64,000 nt of DNA from Plectrocnemia conspersa (lineage: Eukaryota > Arthropoda > Insecta > Trichoptera > Polycentropodidae): assembly GCA_009617715.1 (NCBI GenBank), contig VTFK01000057.1, forward strand, positions 930,001-994,000, in the 5' to 3' direction. How positions within the stretch are numbered: position 1 is the first letter of the stretch; every line of letters begins with the position of its first letter. A model generated the notes under the pieces. The model had not been told where the DNA came from, did not search any database, and was given only the letters and a program-made list of their open reading frames with translations. A program made the position numbers and the translations under genes. This document shows positions 37,801-44,391 of this stretch, piece by piece.

Positions 37801-40588
37801 AGAAAAGTGTTCTCAAGCGCTGGCGACCTGTACTCAACAATCTAGAAAAAGGGACGCGATCGCGACTCTCTATGTCACTCTTAAGCTCTTAAAATATTTT
37901 TTTATAAAATTGCACGCGTCTTAAAATACGATCTAAAAGCATGTTTAAAAATTTAAAAAACAACACTGACTTTAAAGTGACAAATATAAAGTTTAATTAA
38001 TAATGTATTAATATAGAACATACATACATGCTTTCGATAAATTAAAGAAAGATTAATTTATTAAACCATTTATTAAAAAATGATATCGGGTAACATAAGT
38101 TCCTCAATTTCCAGACTATTTATTTATGCCATAAATTGTATAGAAACATTAATACAAATTTAAATTTATGAGACTTATTATTGAATATCTATCATAATTT
38201 CAACGGAATGTACGGTAATAATGCTTCGACTTTCAATTCGAATTTCACAGACATTATTTTACTGATAAACGAACAGACGTAATTGATTATACAGATTGAC
38301 GAGTCCGGCCATCTAATAATACAATTTATGAGGCATTAATCTAAAGTCGAGAGTTTCAAAACGCGCACAAAATTACGTTTTAAATAACACACACACACAA
38401 TAAAATATATAGTATAAGATATCCGTTACATAACATTTCGGTATAGCAACACCCGAAAAGTATGGCCTGGAGCCACACGAACAATACCAATTACTATAGA
38501 AATGCGCTCTTCGAAAAGCGTCGACGGCGCTTCGTCAAAAAACTTACTGGGATCGTAATTTATTATTTTCCGTTTCGTATTGAAATCGTTACGTCGTTAA
38601 AGCTCCAACGGATCGTTGCGCGGTTATAAATCACGGCCGGAAAACAATAAAACTATATAATTTGCTAAGTGATTGATTATGCTGGTTTAATAGTTGTAAC
38701 TTATGGATTCCTGTATGAACCTATACGTACATATAAGGTATATAATATTATGAAGAAAAAGTATACTTGAAGAGCAAAATATTAAATAGTTGCGCAATCT
38801 ATGGATCTAAAATATCTAAATATAGACTCACACTTCTACATTATAAAAATGGTTCAAATTTACCACAGCAGAAAGTCAAGGAAAATAAAGAATATTTTTA
38901 AAACATTGCTACCTGTTTTATGTACCTAAATCTAATCCTTCTATTATATTACTATAACAGACTTGAATTATCAGTTGATAATGTTTTCAATAAAACTGCA
39001 GGAATAAACAGATTGATAAACTTCAATGCTTCAGCAAAGAATAGTATATAGTTGCATTTATGTGCATAATTATTTAGGGCTGTTCTGTTAAAAATCATTT
39101 TTAAAAAACAATGCATAATCCTATACAAAAAAAAAAATTTTAAATGCACTGCTAATGAATTTAATATAACAATTAAATAATTATGAGATTCAAGTTCACA
39201 CTTATAAGACCACAATATAAACCTGTACAAGGCAGAGGAGAAAACAAAAATACGGATACAAGTTTTAGATAAAATAAGACAGAACTTTGGGCCATTTTAT
39301 GAATACATTGTTGCTGCTGTACATGATCTTGATTTTTGTGGAGTTTTACTTCACGAAAAAGATAAAAAAAAATTATCCTCCCATGCCTTAAGAACATTTT
39401 TTTTACAAAATTGAAAAAAAAGATTGTTTGATAGCAAAGACGATGACTTGCCGTATTGATCTCGCGTACTGCAAAAACATTGGACTAAAGGTGTTAATAC
39501 TTGACTGACATTTGAAGTAGTGGAAATTAGAAACTTGTCAATCAGACTGAAACTAAATAAAATATAAATGATTCATTGATTCCGTGAGCACATTCTCAAA
39601 AAAATATCACTTATACTTATATAAAAAAATCATAAAAATTTACTTTTCAGCTTTCACGAAACCTTCTGAATTAATTTATCATGTGAGTCAAGTACTAATT
39701 GTATTCTACAGAAGCGGAAAATTTCCATCAATAAAATATACATTTTAATGGTACGTTCTATATGTGCATTTAATCACTACTTACAGCTTCATCGTAAATA
39801 ACGGGACGTTTAAATATGTCCGCTTTAGGAATTTATTCAATTAAGACCGAAATTTATACGCTAAACGAGAATTTGGAATGCTTTTCGTGCGTAAAAAGAG
39901 ATTTTTCGTGCAGCGGGTTTGTCGCTACTCCGCGCGTTTGAGTCTATCCGACGTAACTTTGCTTTTTAATTGTATGTAATTTTTGTAACGGCGACATAAT
40001 TTAGTAATAATAATAAAAATTCGTTTTTTATAATGAAACTCGACTCTTTTGACGTATAATTAACATATTATATTTCATAATACTAATTATATGTACAATA
40101 TGAGGTAAATCAATTTTTTAAATGGCCATCTTGATATTATTTAATAATGTATAAAAATTTAATACAAAAAATAATTTAGCATGGACGTTAATTTTAATTA
40201 ATAATACAACGAATATAATTTTATTAATAGTATTTATTATATTTAGCTAGCAAATATTATCATTATTACAATAAATATACTAAACTTAATAATAAATGCA
40301 GTATACAAAACATGAAAATGTTATAACCTAGAAAAATATGTATAAAAATCAGTTCCACATTAACTGATGAATTTTGAACATATTTTTGTATGTCTATATA
40401 CTTTTAAAATATTTTTAAATTTTATCATAATTGAGCGATTCTCAACTTCCGGTTGTTGTTATTAACAATGTAAATTATTACCAAACAGTTGATTAATATC
40501 ACATAATAAAAAGCGTACATTAATATAAAAAAATGAAATTAATTAACATAATTACCTGAGGCATTATAACTTCCGGTATAAGAAGCAT
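1767..40588 (-). CDS. Rhp: Rhophilin (Rho-GTPase-binding protein), N-terminal part, six exons
   Basis: This gene encodes rhophilin, a cytoplasmic scaffold that binds GTP-loaded Rho through an N-terminal HR1 coiled coil and also carries a BRO1 domain and, in the full protein, a C-terminal PDZ domain. Six minus-strand exons join with matching phases: 40588-40556, 15163-15047, 13973-13846, 2508-2355, 2074-1933 and 1858-1767, giving 666 nt or 222 codons. HR1 covers about residues 12-92 and BRO1 starts near residue 98 with [16 protein letters not shown]. Family-typical stretches include [52 protein letters not shown] and [18 protein letters not shown]. All introns are GT-AG. No frameshift or premature stop interrupts the joined frame, so the gene looks functional. 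The remainder of BRO1 and the PDZ domain are not in the window. Recognition rests on remembered family sequence; the first exon is the least certain part. Confidence 0.93.
1933..2074 (-). CDS. Rhp: Rhophilin exon 5 (BRO1 domain)
   Basis: This 142-nt exon encodes [20 protein letters not shown], then [17 protein letters not shown] and [10 protein letters not shown], a segment typical of BRO1 domains in rhophilins. The acceptor is GTTTTAG and the donor is GTAATTAT. It ends in phase 1 with a split Gly codon completed by the next exon. The upstream intron is only 280 bp. Confidence 0.95.
2355..2508 (-). CDS. Rhp: Rhophilin exon 4 (start of BRO1 domain)
   Basis: This 154-nt exon completes a split Ser codon and encodes [20 protein letters not shown] followed by [15 protein letters not shown] and ISDFMDMRQ, the N-terminal edge of the rhophilin BRO1 domain. 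The acceptor is CTATTGCAG and the donor is GTGTGTG. It ends in phase 0. An open frame that continues past the donor into the intron (to about 2301) is read-through, not exon. Confidence 0.95.
2770..3050. other. GC-richer non-coding island in intron 3
   Basis: Base composition rises sharply over this stretch compared with its neighbours. No frame gives a recognisable protein and no splice-bounded exon in phase with rhophilin was found. It could be a conserved regulatory element or an old inserted sequence. Confidence 0.35.
3555..3610 (+). repeat. Small fragment of the long-arm repeat
   Basis: AATGGACGTTTCGCAACTGT followed by CGAATTGAGTTTTAT matches 58378-58412 and the reverse complement of about 10262-10300. 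Confidence 0.6.
6060..6290. other. GC-richer island with a stop-bounded minus-strand frame
   Basis: A minus-strand frame of about 65 codons without ATG reads through 6275-6075, including [14 protein letters not shown] and [15 protein letters not shown], and ends in TGA. I do not recognise it. It could be a fragment of a mobile element, an unrelated exon or chance in a GC-rich patch. Confidence 0.3.
6890..7262. other. GC-richer island with overlapping open frames
   Basis: Open frames of 75-98 codons occur on both strands at once, which fits a compositional effect better than a gene. No domain is recognisable. A regulatory or conserved non-coding element is possible. Confidence 0.25.
7565..7708. 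mobile_element. Palindromic element, copy 1 (apex deleted)
   Basis: It carries CGTCGCCGTCGCAGTGGG from one arm. After the CAACGCTCG remnant of the apex it jumps straight to TTTTATTGCTTTTGACGTGA, TTTTTGACTTCTGAGAAGTG and CAAAATTCGGTTTGAATA of the right arm. Most of the left arm and half the apex are missing, so it no longer folds fully. Confidence 0.75.
8813..8959 (+). pseudogene. Reverse-transcriptase fragment of a non-LTR retrotransposon
   Basis: The frame reads [12 protein letters not shown], then [17 protein letters not shown]. This matches the part of LINE reverse transcriptases around the catalytic YADD box (family form approximately N.RYADDT). Here the box is YADV, with the second catalytic Asp lost, and the frame is short. 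It is a dead fragment inside rhophilin intron 3, antisense to the gene. Confidence 0.6.
9120..9490. other. GC-richer non-coding island in intron 3
   Basis: A sharply delimited patch of higher GC with no coherent open frame. It includes pyrimidine-rich TTGTCTTGTCTTCTTGTCG. Candidate regulatory or conserved element; nothing specific is recognised. Confidence 0.3.
9895..10535 (-). mobile_element. Long arm of the palindromic element family, inverted copy
   Basis: Reverse-complemented, this matches 58143-58735 in order. Shared landmarks are CTTATATTAGAAG-like sequence, TTTTTAAAACATAGTG, ATGGAGCAATATG, GTTTCGCAACTGTCAAATTG, and a series of CACTAGTGAAAATATA-type blocks. It is joined directly to palindrome copy 2, so arm and palindrome look like parts of one mobile unit. 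No protein is encoded. Confidence 0.7.
10536..10766. mobile_element. Palindromic element, copy 2 (full)
   Basis: The two halves are near-perfect reverse complements. The outer ends are AAGCCGAATTTTGG and CAAAATTTGGTT. Inside are ATTATCACTTCTCAGAAG, ACGTCAAAAGCAATAAAATC and the GC-rich apex GGGAACGCTCGTTACC followed by its complement. There is no coding capacity. It resembles a foldback or MITE-like element. Confidence 0.85.
11175..11199. repeat. Solitary piggyBac-like MITE end
   Basis: GCCACTTAAAGGGTTAAA closely matches the right end of the MITE at 35902-36181 (GCACTTAAAGGGTTAA). No matching left end was identified nearby. Confidence 0.35.
11330..12060 (-). pseudogene. Decayed jockey-like reverse transcriptase
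   Basis: On the minus strand a frame at about 11400-11340 reads [19 protein letters not shown], matching the first catalytic Asp block of LINE reverse transcriptases. Weak similarity to the preceding blocks extends to about 11900 through several frameshifts and stops. The part near 11950-12050 recurs at 33765-33960. Dead copy in the sense orientation of rhophilin. Confidence 0.55.
13846..13973 (-). CDS. Rhp: Rhophilin exon 3 (second half of HR1)
   Basis: This 128-nt exon encodes [18 protein letters not shown] and onward to SSVELYQND, the strongly conserved end of HR1 in rhophilins. The acceptor CAG follows a pyrimidine-rich stretch and the donor is GTGATT. The exon ends in phase 2; the split serine codon (AG|C) is completed by the exon at 2508. 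The intron separating it from exon 2 is about 1.07 kb. Confidence 0.94.
14400..14815. repeat. Imperfect tandem duplication, unit about 200 bp
   Basis: Two diverged units each contain a GCATTTCTTTCTTT-like start, an ACAAAGGTTTCTGAATTTCA-like block, a poly-A/T centre and TTAAAGCTGTT. Unit 1 is about 14400-14600 and unit 2 about 14600-14815. It lies in rhophilin intron 2. A 69-codon open frame in unit 2 is probably incidental. Confidence 0.5.
15047..15163 (-). CDS. Rhp: Rhophilin exon 2 (first half of HR1)
   Basis: This 117-nt exon encodes 39 residues beginning [20 protein letters not shown] and ending RAGAENLYK, the opening of the rhophilin HR1 Rho-binding coiled coil. The acceptor is TTTTTTGTCAACAG and the donor is GTAAGT. 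Both boundaries are phase 0. It is visibly GC-richer than the surrounding intron sequence. Confidence 0.93.
15424..15747 (+). other. Unrecognised 107-codon open frame
   Basis: An open frame in AT-rich intron 1, antisense to rhophilin. It begins [13 protein letters not shown] and has a hydrophobic middle ([18 protein letters not shown]) that could look like a membrane segment. No family is recognised, and there is no promoter or splice support. Chance or a mobile-element relic is more likely than a gene. Confidence 0.12.
16780..17045. other. GC-richer island in intron 1
   Basis: Open frames of 74-82 codons exist on both strands across this stretch, which argues for composition rather than coding. 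No domain is recognised. Candidate conserved non-coding element. Confidence 0.25.
18112..18250. repeat. Two-copy tandem repeat, period 68 bp
   Basis: GCCTCGTAAGTTTTGGCAGG starts at 18123 and GCCTCATAAAATTTGGAAGG at 18191. Each is followed by TAACTTATCT and an A/G-rich run ending in ACTCC. The units have diverged moderately. It sits immediately upstream of the DUF4817-like fragment. Confidence 0.75.
18306..18460 (+). pseudogene. Possible DUF4817-type HTH fragment of a transposon
   Basis: One frame reads [16 protein letters not shown] and [14 protein letters not shown]. This resembles the helix-turn-helix domain DUF4817 found with insect transposable elements (family pattern: N+R.A.RLYRE+FP+R..P.H.TFASVHQRL). 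No transposase follows and there is no proper start codon. A longer frame in another phase over 18277-18597 is probably a shadow. Confidence 0.4.
19430..19795. other. GC-richer island in intron 1
   Basis: Sharply higher GC than flanks, with minus-strand frames of 83-102 codons in two phases. None is recognisable. It could be a conserved regulatory element or an unannotated exon of another gene. Confidence 0.25.
21160..21475. repeat. Repeat units shared with 22275-22395
   Basis: 21210-21250 has AAAACTACGGCAGTTATCGT; 21375-21470 has GACTGGCTAACGTACT and later TCGTATCCATAAAAACCCAC. 22275-22395 carries both landmark sets in one unit. The shared ATAAAAACCCACATAAATGA is identical at 21446-21467 and 22373-22393. 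Likely fragments of the sequence that precedes the SINE head. Confidence 0.6.
21600..21645 (-). mobile_element. SINE/LINE-type tail fragment
   Basis: On the minus strand it reads TTATAACCCATAAGGCTAAC then GCCTGTAATTTTATT, a diverged copy of the GCATTGGGCTAACGCCTG tail shared by the local SINEs. Confidence 0.45.
21740..22172 (+). pseudogene. Jockey-like LINE reverse transcriptase, 5' part
   Basis: The frame has [38 protein letters not shown] and [19 protein letters not shown], the conserved N-terminal reverse-transcriptase blocks of jockey-type elements. After frameshifts, about 22068-22172 reads [19 protein letters not shown], the first catalytic Asp block with the Asp lost. It stops where a SINE-bearing insert begins; the element resumes near 22715. 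Non-functional. Confidence 0.75.
22173..22735 (+). mobile_element. SINE-bearing insert splitting a jockey-like element
   Basis: The reverse transcriptase frame is interrupted after LPFHKIIL and resumes with KIYLSDRLF. The insert holds the CTGGCTAACGTAC repeat unit (22275-22395), then a tRNA-derived SINE. The SINE has an A-box-like TAGCGTAGTCCG (22399-22410) and a B box within a perfect T-arm, GCGGG-TTCGAGC-CCCGC (22429-22445). An inverted repeat GTGACATCTATA/TATAGATGTCACC follows at 22510-22575. The tail GCATTGGGCTTACGCCTGTC ends in an A-rich run. The SINE is the most complete copy in the window. Confidence 0.7.
22715..23010 (+). pseudogene. Jockey-like LINE reverse transcriptase, continued
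   Basis: It continues the element at 21740 with [17 protein letters not shown], then [17 protein letters not shown] (the conserved form is SGVPQGSVLGPVLY), [16 protein letters not shown] and ANDTFIL. The catalytic ADD is reduced to AND. Several stops confirm inactivity. Traces may extend to about 23100. Confidence 0.75.
24774..24826 (+). mobile_element. Tigger/pogo terminal repeat, extra copy
   Basis: TA followed by CAGGCGGCCCTTGACTTTTG at 24774 duplicates the end at 25095 and is followed by a short inverted TTTTGCACATTT / AAATGTGCGAAAA pair. It directly abuts palindrome copy 3. It may be a tiny deleted Tigger derivative into which the palindrome inserted. Confidence 0.5.
24828..25063. mobile_element. 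Palindromic element, copy 3 (full)
   Basis: Ends are AAAACCGAATTTTGACC and GACCAAAATTCGGTTT. The arms contain AATAGGAGAGCGCAAAAAAC, CTTCTCAGAAGTC, GCAATAAAATCGTGCC and the GC-rich apex. It lies between two Tigger-type terminal repeats. Confidence 0.85.
25095..26400 (+). mobile_element. Tigger/pogo-type DNA transposon, 3' end lost
   Basis: The left end is TA-flanked CAGGCGGCCTTCGACTTTTG at 25095, of the CAG...CCTCGACTT kind used by Tigger elements. A decayed transposase follows. The right end is missing: at about 26400 the element runs into the (TAAA)n tail of a minus-strand LINE, which probably inserted there. Confidence 0.75.
25200..26297 (+). pseudogene. Tigger/pogo transposase pseudogene (CENP-B HTH plus DDE_1)
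   Basis: The cut-and-paste transposase is recognisable in order. The CENP-B-type HTH has [20 protein letters not shown] and [16 protein letters not shown] (family: GWFxRFKxRHxLHN). The first catalytic Asp is in [12 protein letters not shown] at about 25530-25565, the second in [10 protein letters not shown] at 25860-25895, and the third in [15 protein letters not shown] near 25970. A C-terminal [16 protein letters not shown] ends at 26297. Frameshifts and stops near 25508, 25630 and 25808 break it. All three acidic blocks survive, so decay seems moderate, but no intact protein can be made. Confidence 0.85.
26395..27840 (-). mobile_element. Non-LTR retrotransposon (LINE), 5'-truncated
   Basis: The minus-strand element begins with reverse-transcriptase blocks near 27790. 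It continues through a C-terminal region ending at 26528, and ends in GCATTGGGTTTGCCTGTCAG, GGTCACGATGG and a (TAAA)n tail at 26400. This is the best-preserved LINE in the window and gives the 3' end to which the others can be compared. It appears inserted in the Tigger element. Confidence 0.8.
27061..27800 (-). pseudogene. LINE reverse transcriptase, frameshifted
   Basis: Frame 27795-27577 reads [20 protein letters not shown] and [17 protein letters not shown] (first catalytic Asp in [11 protein letters not shown]). About 27485-27420 gives [18 protein letters not shown]. After a frameshift, 27426-27061 gives [23 protein letters not shown] with an intact YADD box, and [16 protein letters not shown]. 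The catalytic residues survive but at least two frame breaks make it non-functional. Confidence 0.85.
31067..31330 (-). other. Open frame of uncertain origin, possible Helitron-like fragment
   Basis: An 87-codon minus-strand frame ends with [18 protein letters not shown]. The spacing R.....P.ASEV...I recalls a segment in Helitron Rep/helicase proteins (R+YN.P.A.EVA.I). The rest shows no clear match. Nothing else of a Helitron was recognised nearby. Confidence 0.2.
31500..31680. other. GC-richer island in intron 1
   Basis: A short GC-richer patch containing CTCTGGCAACACCGACCCG and TTTGGCGGGAAC. The latter resembles an E2F-type site. No coding content is recognised. Possibly regulatory. Confidence 0.25.
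31913..31965 (+). repeat. Possible retroposon tail with GCCCGGTTTCACTCGGG hairpin
   Basis: ACTAGCTGTGACGCCCGGTT and the following CACTCGGGAGCAGCT form imperfect nested inverted repeats (CCCG/CGGG and AGCTG/CAGCT). This resembles a widespread arthropod repeat motif of the form ACTAGCTG..GCCCG. Assignment is tentative. Confidence 0.3.
33080..33180. repeat. Possible piggyBac-like MITE left end
   Basis: TTTAACCCTTTTACTGCGGA resembles the ends at 35902 and 44392. A clear right end was not found, so only one terminus is supported. Confidence 0.3.
33765..33960 (-). mobile_element. Repeat shared with 11945-12060
   Basis: Both segments share GAGATCT.ATGAC.AAA, ACATCCG..CCGAGA, TTAATCAC.. and CCCATA in the same order, followed by a CTATTGTTCATTCTACTCC-like block. 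At 11945 the block adjoins LINE reverse transcriptase, so this is probably a fragment of the same LINE family. Confidence 0.45.
34140..34692 (+). repeat. Duplicated segment A: palindrome plus flank plus SINE piece
   Basis: This stretch is closely matched by 57480-58010. The match covers AGCACAT(C/T)TAAACCGAA, the palindrome, TCAGCCTTCTTATATTAGAA, AAAACATAGTGTACATAG, AACAATTAGTATAGCTTACA and a body fragment of a minus-strand SINE ending at GCATTAGTC. Beyond that point the sequences differ. The shared junction with SINE sequence means the two were copied as one block. Confidence 0.85.
34150..34382. mobile_element. Palindromic element, copy 4 (full)
   Basis: Ends are AAACCGAATTTTGACCAATA and CCAAAATTCGGTTT. 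The arms are close to perfect complements, with the apex GGGAACGCTCGTAACC and its complement near 34253-34281. Few mismatches suggest recent activity or pairing-dependent conservation. Confidence 0.88.
35902..36181. mobile_element. piggyBac-type MITE, about 280 bp
   Basis: Inverted ends are ACCCTTTATGTGC on the left and GCACTTAAAGGG on the right, flanked by TTAA on both sides (35902-35905 and 36178-36181). TTAA target sites and CCCTTT termini are the signature of piggyBac elements. It has no coding capacity. Further short inverted pieces (GAATCCGAAT / ATTCGGATTTA) lie inside. Confidence 0.6.
37740..37870 (-). pseudogene. LINE C-terminal fragment
   Basis: On the minus strand it reads [20 protein letters not shown] and [15 protein letters not shown]. 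This matches in style the C-terminal part of the LINE at 26528-26749 ([20 protein letters not shown]) and the fragment at 48890-48985. Short and truncated. Confidence 0.5.
40556..40588 (-). CDS. Rhp: Rhophilin exon 1 (probable start codon and first 11 codons)
   Basis: The exon reads [11 protein letters not shown] and ends in CAG followed by a GTAATT donor. It closes in phase 0, which matches the phase-0 acceptor of the exon at 15163. The ATG is at 40588-40586. Upstream on the same strand a one-codon upstream ORF (ATG-TGA) and a TATAAAA box are consistent with a 5' UTR. No protein homology can be claimed for 11 residues, so this rests on strand, phase, donor and promoter-like context. Another first exon elsewhere could also be used. 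Confidence 0.55.
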
Positions 40589-40608
40589 CTTTCTCTGCGA
40601 CAATCTTC

Positions 40609-40628
40609 AATAGATACGCGTATCTATT
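40609..40628. repeat. Perfect 20-bp palindrome in the presumed rhophilin 5' UTR
   Basis: AATAGATACGCGTATCTATT is its own reverse complement over all 20 bases. It lies about 20 nt upstream of the proposed start codon and is centred on ACGCGT. It could be a dimeric factor site or an RNA hairpin; function is unknown. Confidence 0.85.
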
Positions 40629-40669
40629 TCACAATTCACAAAGCACAAAATCACATCTTCACACACAAC

Positions 40670-40710
40670 TTATTGTCCGTGAAGAGTCGGCGTTAATAAA
40701 TTTTATATCA
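40670..40710 (-). promoter_or_regulatory. Candidate TATA-type core promoter of rhophilin
   Basis: On the minus strand a TATAAAA sits at 40707-40701. About 27 bp downstream a TTCACGG sequence could serve as initiator, with a start at about 40680. That would give a 5' UTR of about 90 nt before the ATG at 40588. This is inference from spacing only; TATA-like strings are common in DNA this AT-rich. Confidence 0.3.
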
Positions 40711-43139
40711 GTTGTATGTCATTTAACATCAAACTTTATCACAACACTCTTAAATATCATTACGTCCTACGGAAGATTAAACGGTTAAGTTGAATGTCGT
40801 TATGTTATTATTTTTTATACAAATTACAACATTAATTTTACGAGCGTCGCGAGCATATGGCGAATAACGGATATTTGTGTAATAGTCTTGAACTTGACTT
40901 CCTATCCGAGTACATACACACACACACATGAGTAGCGTTTTAAAGATATTGCTATTTAATTGAACCATTAACAGTGATTAATCATAAAACGTGATCCCCG
41001 CGAGCAATACGAGCAATTAGGCGCAATTAAAATTAATTTAAACTAAGCAAAAACACTTGTAGAAATATTTTATATTTAAAGTGTTGGGAATTGAAAAAAT
41101 GTAATTATAAAATAAGAAAGAAATTCTGTAAATACACAATCTATTTAAAAAAAATGTTGTGAACTTAAAATAAATATGCAGTAGATATATATCAGACGTC
41201 ATATAAATCAAATAGATAAAAGAAATGGATTATCAAATACCTAGTGTTTAACTGAACGAAACAGTATGTAACGAATGAATGGTTCATAGATTCTGGCTCG
41301 ATATAATAGCATTAACCTCTTTATAAATAAAAATTTAGTAACCTTTAGTTATTTTTTGTTGCATACATTTTTCCTTGAACTTTTACTGAATAAATATCTT
41401 TCGTAAACTTTTAGGCATAATAGTCTGGAAAAGCATATAACTGTATAATATTTAGATATGTTTTAAAAATAAATTAAAAAACATGCCGTACTTTTTTAAT
41501 GTTAAAAATGGCGTGTTCTTCTGAACTTTCTAGTGTGAACATTTTAATTAGTATGCGGAAGCTATTTTTAAATATTTTCGTTAAACGTAAAAGCTTTATT
41601 GTCGTAAATTCAATGCGCTTCCTACAAGCGATAGCCATGCAACTTTTGTCTAGTGCAATGTAGTAGGAAATCGGACCTTTCACCGCGTAAAAGTCGTCAA
41701 TCAACATGCACTGTTAATTGTCGAGAATTCTCTTCGGGTAGTTTCCAATCGCGAAAAAAATACATAAAACACACGTGAAAATGTCAATCGCGTCGGGCAT
41801 TTCCCAACCAAAGTAACAGTAGTTAGAGTTTGTCCGAACCGATGTAGCTGTGACCCACATACCAAAGCCGAAGAATTATTTGTCCGGTTTTTTTCACATA
41901 TGTTTTTTGCTCCTCTCAGAGATGAGAAACTGCGATCTGATACGCCGTTAAAAGACTATTCAAGCGTTAAATTAATTCATCTTCATTTGCGATTAAGATT
42001 TCATATCAGAAACATACGTAAACTGTCGATGGTGTCATTATATAACACAAAATAACTGACACACATACCCAATAAAAAATATAATCGAAATCAAACATTC
42101 TATTACATAAAAATATGTTATGAAAATAGGCGTTTAATCAAAATGCAATTTCACAAACTATTATTATGCATAGGGGTCCGTGTGAAACTTCTTCTATGAG
42201 CAAAAAAATGTTACCAACTACTGTTACGCGTAATATACTGCGAAAAATCAATTTGCTAGCTCCGTGTGTTTTTTTTCGACTGTTAAATCTATACGGTTTT
42301 TTTCCTGTTGGATCTACTGAAAAACCAGTTATATTAATAGCATCGATCGTCTTTGAATTATTGCGATTAACTAATTTGCGAAACGGAAGTTCGAGTTGAA
42401 CCTAGCGGCTTCCTTGATACATATATAAATGTATAATATAAATTGCCATATGCAATAAATCATATTTATATCTTAAATAAATATTATAATTTGTTAAATA
42501 ATCACAAAACACGTTTAGTAAATAAATGTTATCTAATTTGAATAGAGAACATGCATTTTTAAGCTATATATATATTTGCTATTTGTACTTTCTGTCAACA
42601 TATTGCCTCCGGTGAATTAATCTGATCTCAAAAAAACTACTTTCACCGTAGCTCGTAAAATGATGGCCAGATAGAATGTTGATCACTCTTTAACTTCCTC
42701 TTTCACCAATTTTTTAATATGATACAATATATTATAATCGATCTCCAGTTCATGAAAATTATTTTTGTGAAATTACATATTAAAAAGCACTATATTTTTA
42801 ATTATATATTAAATCTAATGAATTTGCTTTTTATCTTGCTTTTTAATTTAAATACAATATTAGCAATTAAAACATATAAATTACTTTACTAAATAAATGA
42901 TAATAAGTCGCTAAATTTTCCATACGTGATTGTTATGATTTTGGTATATATCACTAACCTATTAAAAACATGAAATAGAAAAGCCATAATTATATATATT
43001 CTTCATAAATATTATAAAAAAAACCTACTCTATAAATTTTATTTATTTTTATTACATTTATTAGTATTTTACATGAAATAAAAATTTGGACTAAATTCAA
43101 AATCATATAAAAGACACGAATAAAATTGAAAAACACTAG

Positions 43140-43215
43140 AATTCAAATCAGATTCGAACCTAAGTCTTTCAGGTATTAGTCAATGACTTATTTCACTGTT
43201 TTTTATGCTAGAATA
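43140..43215 (-). mobile_element. SINE head fragment
   Basis: On the minus strand it reads AAGTCATTGACTAATACCTG, AAAGACTTAGGTTCGAATC. The GGTTCGAATC is a good tRNA-type B box. It matches the SINE heads at 1140-1190 and 62180-62205. The body is absent or unrecognisable. Confidence 0.55.
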
Positions 43216-43419
43216 ATACTGATATATGTATGTATTACAACAAAAATGATGTTCATAACTAATATCGATTTGCTTATGAAGTCTTTCACTACATTTTAAA
43301 AATGATTAAAAAACCATCAAGGGCTTTCACCCACATTTTCTACATATATACTACCTACGCACATAATTCGCCTCACTTTAAATTTATTAATACGATTTTT
43401 TCTCTCCACTTTCACAGCT

Positions 43420-43690
43420 ATTAATCACACAAGATCCGAAGAGCACGCGATATCAAAGCGGCCGAACCCGATTCGCAAGTCAGCTTTGGACTTTCAAAAG
43501 GCCAAACGAAAGCTTTCCAAAGTCTGTCGCCCGTCTGTTCCGCAAACAAAAGCGAAATGACTCGCCGATCGTTATGTCATTGATAAACGACCGCGGAATG
43601 CAACGACGAGGAGAAAAAATTCGCAATAACAATTCGCTCCGACCGCAACCATGAAAACGAAAATGACAATTACGAGCCATTACGCCTAAT
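43420..43690. other. GC-richer island upstream of rhophilin
   Basis: Rich in GCC, CGA and GAAAGC-type strings, unlike its flanks. Open frames are short and unrecognised. Candidate enhancer or conserved element. Confidence 0.3.
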
Positions 43691-44060
43691 GGGTTTTGCG
43701 TTAAAATATAATAACAACCGACGTTGGTATTATATTATACAAATGGGGCCTTCTGATGCGCGTATTAAGATGCGCGAAAAACATAGAAAGAAAGTTTGTG
43801 AAAATTTGGCGTCTGATGCGCGAAGAGACGGCAGTTTTATAAATTTGCATGAAGTAAAAAAAGCCTTTGAATTCTATATAAAATACCATTATGAATCAAG
43901 TTTTAACCAAAAGTCTAAAGGCATGTATGTCATGCCCAAAATGGTTTTACGATTGCAGTTCAAAGGAATTTATGTCATGCGCAATATATTTTCCATTTTA
44001 AACGACTCGATGATAAAATTTCCAGTATTTTATTTCATTAGTTACTCAGAGATACGATAA
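43689..44060 (+). other. Unrecognised 123-codon open frame
   Basis: The frame begins MGFALKYNNNRRWYY and contains a basic stretch KMREKHRKKVCENL. Two short direct repeats occur: TCTGATGCGCG twice and TATGTCATGC twice. No family is recognised and the C-terminal half is AT-rich. Longest unassigned frame in the window; still most likely not a gene. Confidence 0.15.
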
Positions 44061-44391
44061 AAATATTTAGTAATTTCTGAACATTTTACTAGAATTCGCA
44101 AATCACTAAAGTTCGTCGTAAAATCTGTTAATCCATCGATGGATTTTAGAAACAATTTTTTGACCAATCACTGCCAGCCGCTCAAACACGAATCAATTGT
44201 CATATCATATATTTATTATTTTGTGCCCTATTATTATAGGTTTATAACATCCCGAGGATAACTGATTTTTTTTATTTTAATCAAGAGCAGTCCTTCAGTT
44301 CTACGATAGATTTTTGCAATACATTGTTCATGCTGAAGGATATCATATACAAAGATTGATCCAATTTCAGTTTTTTCAAAACATTTTTTTA

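Larger units (their letters stand above)
15164..40555 (-). other. Rhophilin intron 1 (about 25.4 kb)
   Basis: Donor GTAATT at 40555, acceptor TTTTTTGTCAACAG at 15164. It hosts most of the intronic mobile elements. Stretches with nothing recognisable beyond AT-rich DNA include 15780-16780, 17050-18100, 18720-19430, 19800-21150, 23100-24770, 27850-31060, 32000-33060, 34700-35900, 36200-37730 and 37900-40550. Confidence 0.6.
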
